64,000 nt of DNA from Mytilinidion resinicola. Taxonomy: Eukaryota > Ascomycota > Dothideomycetes > Mytilinidiales > Mytilinidiaceae. The notes under the pieces were generated by a model. That model saw only the letters and a program-made list of their open reading frames with translations. It had not been told where the DNA came from and made no database searches. This document shows positions 1 through 9,454 of this stretch, piece by piece. The position numbers and the translations under genes were made by a program. Location: contig NW_022985441.1 of the NCBI RefSeq assembly GCF_010093595.1, positions 806,132 to 870,131 on the forward strand. Direction: 5' to 3'. Position 1 is the stretch's first letter. Every line of letters starts with the position of its first letter.

Positions 1-189
1 GATCCGAGCCACTGGTTCAGGGATCCCGGAGTTTTGATATCGGCGCACATAAAAGCTTGGCCGCAACCTCTTCTGTAGACTGTGCTGATCTCTTAGACTT
101 CGATCAATTAACTTTCCTTTCTGATACAACTTTGGACTGACCAAGGACTGAGCATCGCTTGCTCTTTTAGCTTTCGATCAAAATTAAGA

Positions 190-722
190 TGACAAGGACA
201 GCCTCAATCCCGAGTGCGATCAACGAAAAATTCCGACGAGACATACACCGAAGCGATTGTGACTCCTGATACCAAACGCGTCAACAATCCCCATGGCGTC
301 GCCCTAAAACCAGAAGATCGACATGTATATCGACCAGCTGCTTCAACACAAGAAATAGATTTGCTCATCAGTCTTTGCTAGTACGACTTCAACAAGAAGC
401 TCATTTGGAAGATCGATGTCAGTTTATTGCCACTGCTATGTCTTATGTATGAAGCGACACTCCGAACCCCATGCGAATAACGGTATATATGCTAACTATA
501 AAGCCAGGTTCCTCATGAACTACCTCGACCGCAGCAGCCTCGCTCAATGAGAGCAAAAATGGGTTGGAAGATGACCTCGGGATGAAAGGGGTTGAGTTCA
601 ACACTGCATCCTTCCGTCGCCAACCGTGACTTTCTTCTTCCCTTCCGTTGTGAACACCCTCGGATTCCCATGCATCACGACATTGCTGCTCACGGCGCCG
701 GTGTGGGTAGCAACATTTGATT
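190..722 (+). pseudogene. Dal5/allantoate-permease-type MFS transporter relic
   Basis: The reading frames of this stretch match the amino end of fungal anion:cation symporters of the Dal5/Tna1 group. Around 382-420 they read NKKLIWKID then LLPLLCLMY, an intron-like gap (GT at about 448, CTAAC, AG at about 509) follows, then FLMNYLDRSSLAQ and GLEDDLGMKG, the hallmark of TM1 and the following loop. A TAG interrupts the frame before YDFNKK, a TGA follows SLAQ, and a frame change occurs near 625. After EFNTAS the sequence jumps straight to FFPSVVNTLGFP and TTLLLTAP, which in intact members is TM7, so roughly 150 codons (TM2-TM6) are missing. The 3' half is absent and the frame runs into a BTB gene tail near 715-725. 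An intact member of the same family lies at 28848-30535. Family recognition is strong; the exact breakpoints are inference. Confidence 0.75.
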
Positions 723-1119
723 TCAATTCTTCGGAGACATGCGAGGAGTCCCTGGATTCATGAATGCAGCTATCGATGCCCTTCACAGGAACTTGATCAT
801 ACGCTGGATGAACCTAGATACCGAAGTTGTGACCTACGTCTATAACAACACTGCCGAGCTGTCTCCGCCACGTAAGATAACTGTTCAATTCAAAGTTATA
901 GGCACCGACACCCTCCACCACTTCCTCAAAAGTTATTATAACGATTGTGCTATCGGCTATATTTTCGACACACTGAAAATTGTGGATAAGGATGGAGGTT
1001 GGGGCCTCCGTTTTGGACGGGGTCGGTGGTCGAATGTTGACAGGTGCCAGTGGCATGACCACTCCGGACCTGGAGGAGTTTCGAGAAGAATTGCAACGAA
1101 CGGGTGGCCCTCTCCATAG
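722..1119 (+). pseudogene. BTB/POZ-family C-terminal fragment (copy 1)
   Basis: The frame from about 722 reads FQFFGDMRGVPGF and continues to a stop at 1117-1119. It aligns along its length with the C-terminal halves of the two BTB proteins downstream: GD-M-R-G-V/I-P-G, the A-I-D-x-L/F-H-R helix, a Y-V/I-Y-x-N motif and a closing V-D-R-C-Q-W-H-D-H. The whole BTB fold (first about 110 residues) is missing; its place is taken by the transporter relic ending near 722. An in-frame TGA separates the two. The sequence near the end is altered relative to copy 3. I read it as a truncated, dead copy. The 3' flank at 1208-1240 resembles the 3' flank of copy 2 at 2955-2987, so the duplicated unit extended past the coding region. 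Confidence 0.7.
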
Positions 1120-1324
1120 ACGACGTGTATATGAAGGCTGCCTTGGTAAGGGAACAGTTTAATCGATTAGAGGGTGAAAAGGTCTCAGCTTGAGCCTAGC
1201 ATTAAGTCATCCTACTACCCCCCTTATGTTTCTGCAAGACCTTCTCTGCCAGTGATGGATTGAGGCCTGACATTCGTGATTTGATTTAGAAATTGTGACT
1301 CTTCGATGTTGCCCAACAGTACAT

Positions 1325-1342
1325 TGGCAGAGAGGTGTACAC
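1325..1342. repeat. solitary terminal-repeat end
   Basis: The 18 bases from 1325 match the right terminus of the repeat at 1669-1843 (TGGCAGACAGGTGTACAC) with one difference. No partner end was found within a few hundred bases. It may be a relic of a related element or chance. Confidence 0.35.
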
Positions 1343-1668
1343 AGTGAGAACATACTATGACGTGGCTTCCGTTCACTTCAATTCAGCGCTTACCTAATCC
1401 TGCTGTCACGCTTTCTAGAACCTGCCGACCGTTTCGAGCGCAATCTCATCCTCTTTACCACAATCAACCTCTCGCTGGCTATGAGCGCCCAGCCCCCAGC
1501 GATACCTGCGCTGTCAACGGCGCCTAAGACTCCAACGGTACCGAAGCCGAAGTTCGTCATGCCAGATCTCAAGCCATGCTCGCATCCACCCAAGTCCCCT
1601 TTGATGTAAGTCCACCAGTGATGATAGAACGAGGGCTAGCTCGACGCCTGCACTGCACGCGGCTCCTG

Positions 1669-1843
1669 AAAAAGTAGCACTCTTAGTTTCAACAGGTCGC
1701 AGGGGTGGGTGTGTACACGTGTATGCCACTACTTGGGGTGCTTCAATACATTTTCAGAGATCTGAGCGTTATGGAAACTTTTCACCTTGGGCCATCTAAA
1801 AAGTTGTTGAAGCCCTCCAAGCACTGGCAGACAGGTGTACACC
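1669..1843. mobile_element. short TIR-bounded repeat, copy A
   Basis: The segment from 1711 (GTGTACACGTGTATGCCACT) is the inverse, with a few mismatches, of the segment ending at 1843 (...GCACTGGCAGACAGGTGTACACC). That gives terminal inverted repeats of about 36 bases around a 60-base spacer. The same arrangement, with a recognisably related spacer and a common 20-base leader AAGTAGCACTCTTAGTTT, recurs at 59776-59940. No coding capacity is present, so it behaves like a MITE or other non-autonomous DNA element. No clear target-site duplication could be assigned. It lies directly upstream of BTB copy 2, where copy 3 has its first exon. Confidence 0.6.
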
Positions 1844-1960
1844 AATGCGGACTTCTTGAGTGTGTCACTTGTTTCCCGCCCGCTGTGGCCTGCCAGCTAC
1901 GTCAATGAAGCACAAAAGGACATTGAGTCGCCGGGTTGCCTTGTCTCATGCACAAATTGT

Positions 1961-2719
1961 ATGCTAACGGTGTTGGTGCATAGCGACGCCTACAGTCATG
2001 AGGTGTCAGTGATAGTCGGCCAGGAAAAGAAAGAGTTTCGCATCTACAAAGGCCTACTCATCTATCACTCCTCGTACTTCGCCGCCGCACTGAGGGTTGT
2101 ACTGAGGGAAGGCCAGACCGAGCCGATCGAGCTTAAGCAGGACGAAGTGGAAGTGTTCTCCGCGTTCCATTGCTGGATCTACACTGGGCGCCTCGACAAA
2201 TCTACGTCGTCGCCACTCAATAAGGATGGCCTGTATTCCCCAGAAGCCTTCAATAGGGTGCAAGCACTAGCCCTATACCTTCTTATCTCCAAGATCTCCA
2301 TATTTGGAGAGACACGAGGCATACCGGCGTTGAAAAATGAGGCCATTGACGCATTCCACCGAGTGTTCACATGGTCTTGGATGGAAATCCCCGGCTCCAA
2401 GATTCGATACATATATGAGAACAGCTGCGAAGGATCTCAGCTACGCCGCTTCGCCGTCCAAGCTATAGTCGCAGGAATGCCGGATCACAATACCTTTGTT
2501 GCGAACAAGAGCGATCACTGGCCGATCGACTTCGTTTTCGACGTATTGGGCTTCATCGCCAGCAAGAACAAGAGTGGTACATGGCCATTGGGAGACGAGA
2601 GCTTGTTGAGGATAGCGTGGGCGAAGGTAGATCGATGCCAGTTTCACGATCACCGTGAGCCCGGAGGAGCTCTGAGGACGCCAACGTACCGACCGCCGTT
2701 TAGAGTATCACTGATTTAG
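1961..2719 (+). CDS. BTB/POZ-family protein (copy 2)
   Basis: A 252-residue frame from the first in-frame ATG at 1961. It opens with the BTB core: SHEVSVIVGQEKKEFRIYKG followed by LLIYHSSYFAAAL, an acidic loop, and VEVFSAFHCWIYTGRL. It ends with the family tail GETRGIPALKNEAIDAFHR, YIYENS and V-D-R-C-Q-F-H-D-H. BTB folds dimerise and often act as substrate adaptors for Cullin-3 ligases; no Kelch or other effector domain is visible, so the partner is unknown. Copy 3 has a first exon ending just before the EVSI strand; here the matching position is preceded by CATAG at about 1982, which looks like the old acceptor, but the upstream exon is not found and the repeat at 1669-1843 sits there instead. 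The copy may therefore be 5' truncated though its reading frame is open. Similarity to copy 3 is moderate, so this is not a very recent duplicate. Confidence 0.6.
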   Translation: MLTVLVHSDAYSHEVSVIVGQEKKEFRIYKGLLIYHSSYFAAALRVVLREGQTEPIELKQDEVEVFSAFHCWIYTGRLDKSTSSPLNKDGLYSPEAFNRVQALALYLLISKISIFGETRGIPALKNEAIDAFHRVFTWSWMEIPGSKIRYIYENSCEGSQLRRFAVQAIVAGMPDHNTFVANKSDHWPIDFVFDVLGFIASKNKSGTWPLGDESLLRIAWAKVDRCQFHDHREPGGALRTPTYRPPFRVSLI

Positions 2720-3685
2720 ACGACAATGGAACTTTTCTTGGAGCTTGTGCCAAACCGACGGACTCTCCGAGAACGACTGTGTACACTGGGTCGCCACTGC
2801 TTGGAGTGCCCCCATGAGGTTTCGGCAATCAGGAGAAAGTATAAGTCTTGATACACATAGATTTAGGCTCGTTTCCGAAGGCTTCTGGACCACCGGTTGC
2901 GTGGCGAGGCGATCCCGCATAACTGGACATCGGCCTAGGCCCAACATCAAATGATACTACTCCCCCCTTATGCTTCCACAGGACCTCTTTTGATTGTGAC
3001 GTTGTTATCTGATGAGTAACTAACAGCTCTAGAAGGAAGCATAATTGCTGTAGTTCTCGTTTTTTTGCGAGAAAGATATATCTGTTGAACACTTAGCCAT
3101 GGACTTTAAGAATCGAATAACCGGCAGGAACGTCGTAGTAAAATGTTGCAGACTTCCACGGCGTAGCTGCGCCAGCGTCAAATGAACCCTCTATGCACAC
3201 GAACTCACATCTGCTCCGATGCTGCTAGAGGTGGCACTCCTAGGACAGCCTAGAGAGATCATCGATCAATCGAATCTTTCGATTCGAGCCCAACTTTCAC
3301 CCCAACATAGCTTGCGAATTATTCAAGGCTTTGAGACATCATTGGTGGCGTTCAAGTAGTGGTAAACTGCGCGAAACTTGTGACGAGATACTTGTGATTG
3401 CGTCCAGCGTCGTTTCGATACGCCGAGAAGTCATGCCGGTCGATAGGCAGCCTTCATGCTGGAATGCGGTGAGGCCAGCACATGGCTGTCTAAGCTCAGA
3501 TGTTGAAGTCGGGAGCATTTTACTTCCACGACTCACTTTAGGATTATCTCTCGGCCCGCTTGGTACCGATCCGCCGCCACGTATATCCGACTCGCGCATT
3601 CCTTCACCTCCTTCAACTTCGCGAGCTTCCGCTCGTACCTAACCACCACTGCGGAGGCCTGGTCTGCCGCCTGGCACTCGTCGCG
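2720..3685. other. intergenic, repeat relic only
   Basis: No supported gene. A 32-base left-type end of the copy A/B repeat family lies at 2779-2810 (GTGTACACTGGGTCGCCACT...). The stretch at 2955-2987 resembles 1208-1240, the matching flank of BTB copy 1. The rest, including the promoter of copy 3, shows no recognisable motif. Confidence 0.5.
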
Positions 3686-4489
3686 ATGGCGGCCACCGTC
3701 AAGTTCAAGATGCCGACTGACCTCAAGGAGTGTCCACACAAGACTGAATTCCCTCCACTGTACGTCTAACTGAAAACGCACTCGCTGATAGCGAACACAG
3801 CACGCTAAGAATATCGTTTCGATAGGACCGCTTGGGATTACGAAGTTTCGATCAATGTTGGCAAACAGAAGAAGGAGTTTCGGGTCTTCAAGGGTCTTCT
3901 GACTTACTACTCATCATACTTTGCGGCTGCTCTCAATGGAAGCTTCAAAGAGGGCGTCACCCAGGTTGTAGAGCTTGAAGAAGATAAACCAGAAGTGTTC
4001 GAGGCTTTCAAGAGATGGATGTATAACAGACGCCTACGGGACCAGGATCCGACCCCCTCTTGGCTCAAATCGACAAAATACCACCAGTTCTTGTGCGAGG
4101 TCTTTGTGTTCGGCGATATGAGAGGCATACCAGGCCTCAAGAACATGGCCATCGATCAGCTTCATAGAGCAACCGCCGAAAGTTGGGTCGTTCCGAATGA
4201 TGCCATCAAATACGTTTACGACAACACACCCGAATCGTCAGCTCTACGCAGCTTCATTTTATGCATCTACCGTTCTACACTAGCTTCTGTCAAGGCTTTC
4301 ATGGAACACGGCAAGGATCACCTCACGATTGACTTCATCTTCGATCTCCTGAACGAGGTGGACGCGCAGGGTGGTTGGAAGGGCATGAGCCAATTGTCAT
4401 GGGCAAGAATGGACCGATGCCAATGGCACGATCACTCCAGCCCGGGAGAGAAATTACCGCCTACTTCGAAGGACGATGCAACCGCTTGA
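3686..4489 (+). CDS. BTB/POZ-family protein (copy 3, intact)
   Basis: Two exons, 3686-3759 and 3826-4489, give 245 residues. The intron starts GTACGT and ends GATAG. The protein begins MAATVKFKMPTD, then the BTB domain: WDYEVSINVGKQKKEF, GLLTYYSSYFAAAL and EVFEAFKRWMYNRRL (about residues 26-105). The tail contains FGDMRGIPGLKNMAID, YVYDNTPESS, an IDFIFDLLNE helix and M-D-R-C-Q-W-H-D-H. It is the only one of the three local copies with a recognisable upstream exon, so it is the best template for the family here. Molecular role is inferred from the fold only: homodimerisation and possibly Cullin-3 recruitment. An in-frame extension upstream to 3560 exists, but 3686 is the first ATG with a reasonable fungal context. 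Confidence 0.75.
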
Positions 4490-5402
4490 AGGCACGCTAA
4501 AATCCCCTTCTTGCTTAGCTAAAACTGCGGACACTTTGATGCTCTGCTAAGGCAGGAAGGAGCTTAACGACGGCTTTTGTTCTCAGATCTTGGCAACAGA
4601 AAACAATCTAAAGAAATTCATGCCTTGGCTAACACAATGGGGACCTGGATTGAGACAACGACGGTTGACTCTATGCCATGGCCGAACAATGACATGGGAG
4701 ATGGAATAGTGGCTGGCTCGTCGGATCAAGGGCGCTCACAACACGCTGAGTGGTATCGACAAAACTATGAGATACAAATACAAGCTATGCTCTCATCGTC
4801 GTCGACACTAATTGGTGATCATTTCGAGTTAAGGATGGAGGTTCTAGAGGCCAGGAGTCGTCTGATAGCGCCTGGTTATGGAACCACTTTTTCGTGAACC
4901 AATGAATGCCTGACCTTGTCCCCTTTATTAATCCTCGTATCTATCGTTTTTGACCTGCTTTGCCCTCCACCGTCAGAGAAACCCCTGGTACTTCTGCTTC
5001 TGTTGAAATTATGCCCTCGAAGTACCTCTCATGATGCGCGTTACAGGATCTCAATTGAATACCGCCCCGAGAAGTGGTCTTGAAAAGAGGGTGAATGCAA
5101 CTGAAGGCCAAGATACAGGACAACCTACCAACCTATGTAACTTCCTCGCTCTAAACTGAGCTTGGAGTTCCTACGTAAAACAGTGGACTCCACATCGTTC
5201 AAATTTTAAGAATTTGATGGTAGCTAGGAGGAATCTCGGGCGGTGAATTGATGATCTTATCAGATGCCCCGCGCCAAGCCCCGAGCTCCATCGCTGTTGA
5301 CTGAAATACACCTCCACCGTCACTTCAAGCAATTTATCTCCACCTCACCAACCTCACCAACACAAACTCTTTCTAATACTCCTACACTCTCTCCAACTCA
5401 CC
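4490..5402. other. intergenic between BTB copy 3 and CSN7
   Basis: A frame open from 4577 to 4897 has no ATG near its start, no recognisable domain and unremarkable composition; I do not call it. The last 100 bases, CT-rich with CACAACTC-like pyrimidine tracts, look like an ordinary fungal 5' leader for CSN7. Confidence 0.4.
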
Positions 5403-6648
5403 ATGGAGCAAACACGCGCTCTCAACGCGCTCGAACCCTTCCTCGCCCTCTCGAAATCCGCAAACTCTCCCCGCGCTGCCGCCGATCTGGTCTCGCAAGC
5501 TACCTCCGCCCCGAACACCTACGTCTTCGCCGAGCTTCTGCAGACGCCAAACATGCAAGCACTGAGGCAATCGACCGAATACGCCTCACACCTCACACTA
5601 CTGGAGATATTCGCCTGGGGCACATTGGCAGACTACAAGGGTAAGGCAACCACTTTCCACTTTCCACTTTCCAACCTCCACCCTCAAAACCCACACAGAT
5701 CTAGAAATCCCAGCTAACACCCTCCCAGCCAACCCCTCCCTGCCCCCCCTAAACGCCCAACAACACCAAAAGCTCCTCCTCCTCTCCCTGCTCCCCCTCG
5801 CCCGCTCCCACACCACCCTCACCTACGCCCACCTCACCACCGCGCTCTCCCTCCCCTCGCCCCGCGCCCTCGAGGAGCTCATCACCACCGCCATCTACGC
5901 CTCCCTGCTCACCGCGACCCTCGACCCGGCGCACGGCCTCGTCAACGTCTCCTCCATCTCGCCGCTGCGCGACCTCGCGCCGGGCGCGCTGCCCGCGCTG
6001 TCCGCGACGCTCGCGGCGTGGAGCGCGCGGGCCGGCGGCGCGCTCGACGAGCTGGACGCGCAGATCGCGGGCGTGCGGCGCGCCGCGGTGCTGCGCGAGA
6101 AGGAGCGGCGCAAGCGCGAGCGCGGCATGGAGACGGCCATGGCGCTGCTGGAGGAGAAGAGCGGCGGGGCGAAGCGCGGGCCCGGGGGGAATGGGGAGGA
6201 GGGCGGTGGAGGGGCGGGCGAGGCGATGGAGATTGACCAGGAGGATATTGTGGGGAGGTTTGTGAGGGGCGCGAAGAAGGGGGGGTTGGGGGGGTTGGGG
6301 GGGTTGGCGGGGTTGGGGGGTCGAAGGTTGTGAGAGAGCGTTTTGGGGGGGTGGGATTGGGTGATGGCGTGCTGACGGGCGTGTAGGGATCGCGATGATG
6401 GTGATGAGGTGGTGGGGGATGGGCCGTCGGCGAAGAGGATGAGGGGGGATGTTGCTGTGGATGTGGCTGGAGGTGCTGGAGATTATGGTGGTGTGAAGGA
6501 GGAGAATGGGAAGGTGGCTGAGGATGTTGGAGATGGCGACTATGGCGGTATGAGAAATGAGAAGAGCGAGCAGGAGGCGCTGAAGATGCTTGATGCGGGA
6601 GGTGTTGAAGGCGTTGAAAACGGCGACAAAGACGGTGGCATCGACTGA
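5403..6648 (+). CDS. CSN7: COP9 signalosome subunit 7 (PCI domain)
   Basis: Three exons: 5403-5640, 5729-6329 and 6387-6648. The N-terminal half has the helical repeats and winged helix of PCI proteins of the CSN7/eIF3M kind: ALNALEPFLALSKSANSPRA, VFAELLQTPNMQAL, LTLLEIFAWGTLADYK, then QQHQKLLLLSLLPLARSHTT, LTYAHLTTALSL and RALEELITTAIYASLLTATLD. A charged coiled-coil stretch with VLREKERRKRERG follows. CSN7 is a scaffold subunit of the COP9 signalosome, which removes Nedd8 from cullins and in fungi links to light response and development. The C-terminal part is low complexity: a Gly-Leu run encoded by a G-rich tract at 6277-6320, then an acidic tail reached through the third exon (DRDDGDEVVGDGPSAKRMRG). 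The second intron donor GTGAGA at 6330 lies immediately after the G tract. Ending the protein at the TGA at 6331-6333 is possible but would lose the KRMRG tail. Confidence 0.85.
6277..6320 (+). repeat. G-rich tandem tract with G-quadruplex potential
   Basis: Several runs of five to seven G separated by TT or TTGGC lie on the coding strand of CSN7, encoding GGLGGLGGLAGLGG. At least four G-runs occur within 45 bases, which meets the usual pattern for an intramolecular quadruplex in DNA or pre-mRNA, just upstream of the second intron. Confidence 0.6.
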
Positions 6649-7487
6649 GCATGATCATGCTCATTTGCGACATATTCATCGGGATTCGACTCGGCGGAGG
6701 TGCCTTCGCGGTAGCATGGAGTCGTCGACCAGAGGATGAATAATTAGAGAGCATAATTCATCATAGGAGTTCACAGGCGAACAATATATCTTTCCTACCT
6801 ATACCTTCTGAAGTAGCTCGACAAAGCAACTAGTCGATCAAAAATCTCACGCACAATCTTTGAAAAGATCTCGATCCTCATCATCGATCCTCATCATGCC
6901 TCACGCACATCTCCACCAAATCACTCATTCCTCACACTCCAGCACATCACCCAAATACGCACCAGATGAATCTTGTAAAACTTCTCAAACCCATGACTTT
7001 CGAGTATATACAAGCTCCCCTCCCCCCCGGGGGCCAATCGTTGGAGAATACGAGACAAAAAAAACTACCTGAAAGCCCCGTTTCCCGCCCCAAAAGTCAT
7101 AAGAAAACGGGTATTACTCCACCGCCCCTCCGTTTGTTGTTGTTCGCTATATGCCGTTTCGTGACGCCTGAAAACTCCGCTGTTCGCAAAAAAAAAGATG
7201 TGAGACGCCGTGGAAATGTTAACGCCGGTGAGATGTGCGGGACCATGGAAATGTGCAGGACCGCGGAATATTGGAGTCTGGGGGCTGGGGAGGTAGGCGA
7301 TGCTAGCCTAAACGCAGAAGAGTATGGATGAGAGGGGCTGTAGGCCGTGTCGGGCATTTCATGACCAAGTCTTGCCATCCGTGCTGAGCCAGAAGTTGAG
7401 AGGGAAGCTGATGACGTTCATCTTGCTGGTTAACGGAGTTGATAGATGGTAGAGTGTAACAGTCTGGATTGTGGAGTGTAAAAGTCA
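6649..7487. other. convergent intergenic region
   Basis: Space between the 3' ends of CSN7 and the acidic unknown protein. Short open frames here lack ATG context and domains. It holds a run of C and A tracts around 7020-7070 and 7190; nothing else is recognised. Confidence 0.4.
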
Positions 7488-8321
7488 TCAAGACGATGTC
7501 GCGGCGCCCAGAGATGGTACCGTGGGTCTGCTCGAAAACGCAACCGTGGGCGCGGTAGACGTCGCCGACGGCTGTATTTCCATGTCTCCACCTTCGCCCC
7601 TTTCCTGCTCCTTCAGAAACTGCTCCCACTCCGGATCCATGACGACGCTCACACCTTGCTCGCGCAACGCAGCCGCATGTCGTAGCCGCTCGTTGAGCGC
7701 GAAGCCCACGGAATCGGCCACCTCGTCCTCGTCGCTTTCCTCGTCTTCGCGGTCGGCCATGTCTGCGTCCGCTGGCTCGTCCTCCTCTTCTCCGTCAACA
7801 TCCATCCCCGAGCTGCCATTCACGCCCCGGCCCCGCTGTTGCGGCTGCCGCACCTCCTCGATCTCAACCTCAATCCGCGTCTTCACGTTAATCCCTTTGC
7901 TTCCCCCTTGTTTCACGCGTTTCCTCCGGTCCACCCATTCCCCGATCTCCATGCCCGTCGTGTCGTGCACCTTCACCCCCTCGTCGCGCTCGTACCGCTC
8001 GCGGGCCCACAGGGTCCCCTCCCAGCGGCAGAAGCCCTGGATCTCGTGCTCGGTGAGGCCGAGGTCGTCGAAGGCGCGGAAGAGGCGGGCGTGGTGCGGG
8101 AAGCGGCCGAGGCGCTTGCGGTGCGGCGGGTGGAAGTAGTTGAGGCCCGGGTAGCGGGCTTCGATGGTGTCGAGGGAGCCGTAGAAGGTGGCGGTTTCGA
8201 TGCGGACCTCGCCGACGAGGCTCTTGGAGAGGTGGGCGCTGAAGCTGGCGGGGTCTTCGGGCCGCGGGTTGGGGAAGAGCTCGTTGTAGACGAGCGTGGT
8301 TATGGGTTGTTTGCGGTGCAT
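7488..8321 (-). CDS. uncharacterised acidic fungal protein
   Basis: A single-exon frame of 277 residues with an ATG at 8321. The first 150 residues look like a folded, conserved domain: TTLVYNELFPNPRPEDPASF, LVGEVRIETATFYGSLDTIE, ARYPGLNYFHPPHRKRL, RAFDDLGLTEHEIQGFCRWE and GTLWARERYERDEGVKVHDT. From about residue 150 there is an acidic region (MDVDGEEEDEPADADMADRE) then a short helix VGFALNERLRHAAALREQG and MDPEWEQFLKEQ. No transmembrane segment or signal peptide. I do not recognise a named family. The acidic, lysine-poor second half is compatible with a nuclear regulatory or chaperone-like role, but that is a guess. The downstream gene on the other strand starts 1.1 kb away, so the two share a long promoter region. 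Confidence 0.7.
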   Translation of the reverse strand: MHRKQPITTLVYNELFPNPRPEDPASFSAHLSKSLVGEVRIETATFYGSLDTIEARYPGLNYFHPPHRKRLGRFPHHARLFRAFDDLGLTEHEIQGFCRWEGTLWARERYERDEGVKVHDTTGMEIGEWVDRRKRVKQGGSKGINVKTRIEVEIEEVRQPQQRGRGVNGSSGMDVDGEEEDEPADADMADREDEESDEDEVADSVGFALNERLRHAAALREQGVSVVMDPEWEQFLKEQERGEGGDMEIQPSATSTAPTVAFSSRPTVPSLGAATSS

Positions 8322-9454
8322 TGTGGGCGCTGTGGCGAGGAAGAGCTGCGTAGGGAGCGGTGTGTTCGCGGTGGAGGACGCAGGCGCGCGCGGAGTGAGA
8401 TGCCGGGGCTTATGTAGGTGTGACTGCAGCTAGGGAAGGGGCCGGACGTGTCCGTGTGCTGGTTCGTGTGTGGAATGGTGCCTGGATGGCGTTCCGAGGA
8501 CGAGTGGTCCCTGGTTCCTGAGGGCACCAAGCACGAGACTGGCAGCGTGACTGCAAAGGGAGTGGTGGTGGAACAAATCACAGCGGCCGTCACGCAGACG
8601 ACAGGAGCAGGAGCAGGAAGGAGATGCTGGAGGCGGTGGCTGACCGTGGTTGGCGTGGATATAGCGTGAGGCGGCGGACTGCGGCAGTTGTTTCGCGGAA
8701 CGCTACTCTAGGGGTGAATGTCGCGGTTCAGGAGGTCGTCAGGGAGACGGGGAGAATTGGGGCGGAGGGCTCGGGGAAATGAAGTCTTTGAAGCTGTACA
8801 CCGCCATTACTTATAACGGCAGCACTGCTCCCACACCCCGGGCAGTAGCCGCGAGGTGGGTGCGCCTGGTGCATGCTTTGTGGTGGAGCTCGGGGCCGTC
8901 GCTGTGCCTTCAAGGGTCGACCGATTTAAGCTGCAGCAAATCCGCCAACGCCACCTATCACCGCCGGCCCAGCCTGCACCACGCCGATTTGGCGGCCCTG
9001 GCAGCGTCCAGCAGAAGACCAGCCCGGCCGGCCCTCCAGAACCACGGGCTGCCTCCAGACGGGCACTGAATGCGGCCACTGACGGCTCCCGGCCTCTGCT
9101 GCTGGGTGCTGCGCGCGTAAGCCGTGGCCAACGAAGCCCGCCGTGCCCGCCTCCCGCTTTTTGCGCCTTTGATCCATCCCGTCGGCTTCGACCCTGACGA
9201 GCCGTGCCCGGCCAGCATCACCTCGACGCCAGGGCCGCGCCACCGTGGCACTCTCCACTCCTCTCGCACGCCTGCAGCAAGGCCCGCAGATGCGCGCTGC
9301 ATGCCACCGACGCGGGCCGGAGGAACAGGCGGCGGACGCGCAAAGAAAGTGAAACTCTGCAGCGAATCGCGCCGACCAGCGCCTACCGCCTTTTCACCCA
9401 CGCCACTCGACCGCGGTCCTGACTGCTGGGAGCACGCGAACTGCATTGCCAAAC
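8322..9454. other. divergent promoter region, 1.1 kb
   Basis: Lies between the starts of the acidic unknown gene (minus) and the Artemis-like nuclease (plus). It is GC-rich on the right side (about 8880-9440). Open frames on both strands overlap each other and have no domain, so I treat them as shadows of base composition. Confidence 0.45.

Noticed and set aside
4577..4897. 106-codon plus-strand open frame after BTB copy 3
   Set aside because: It begins at a TTG, has no early ATG, no domain and no splice support.
5942..6754. 270-codon minus-strand frame opposite CSN7
   Set aside because: Pro/Ser/Arg-rich shadow of the GC-rich coding strand; CSN7 on the plus strand is recognisable by family.
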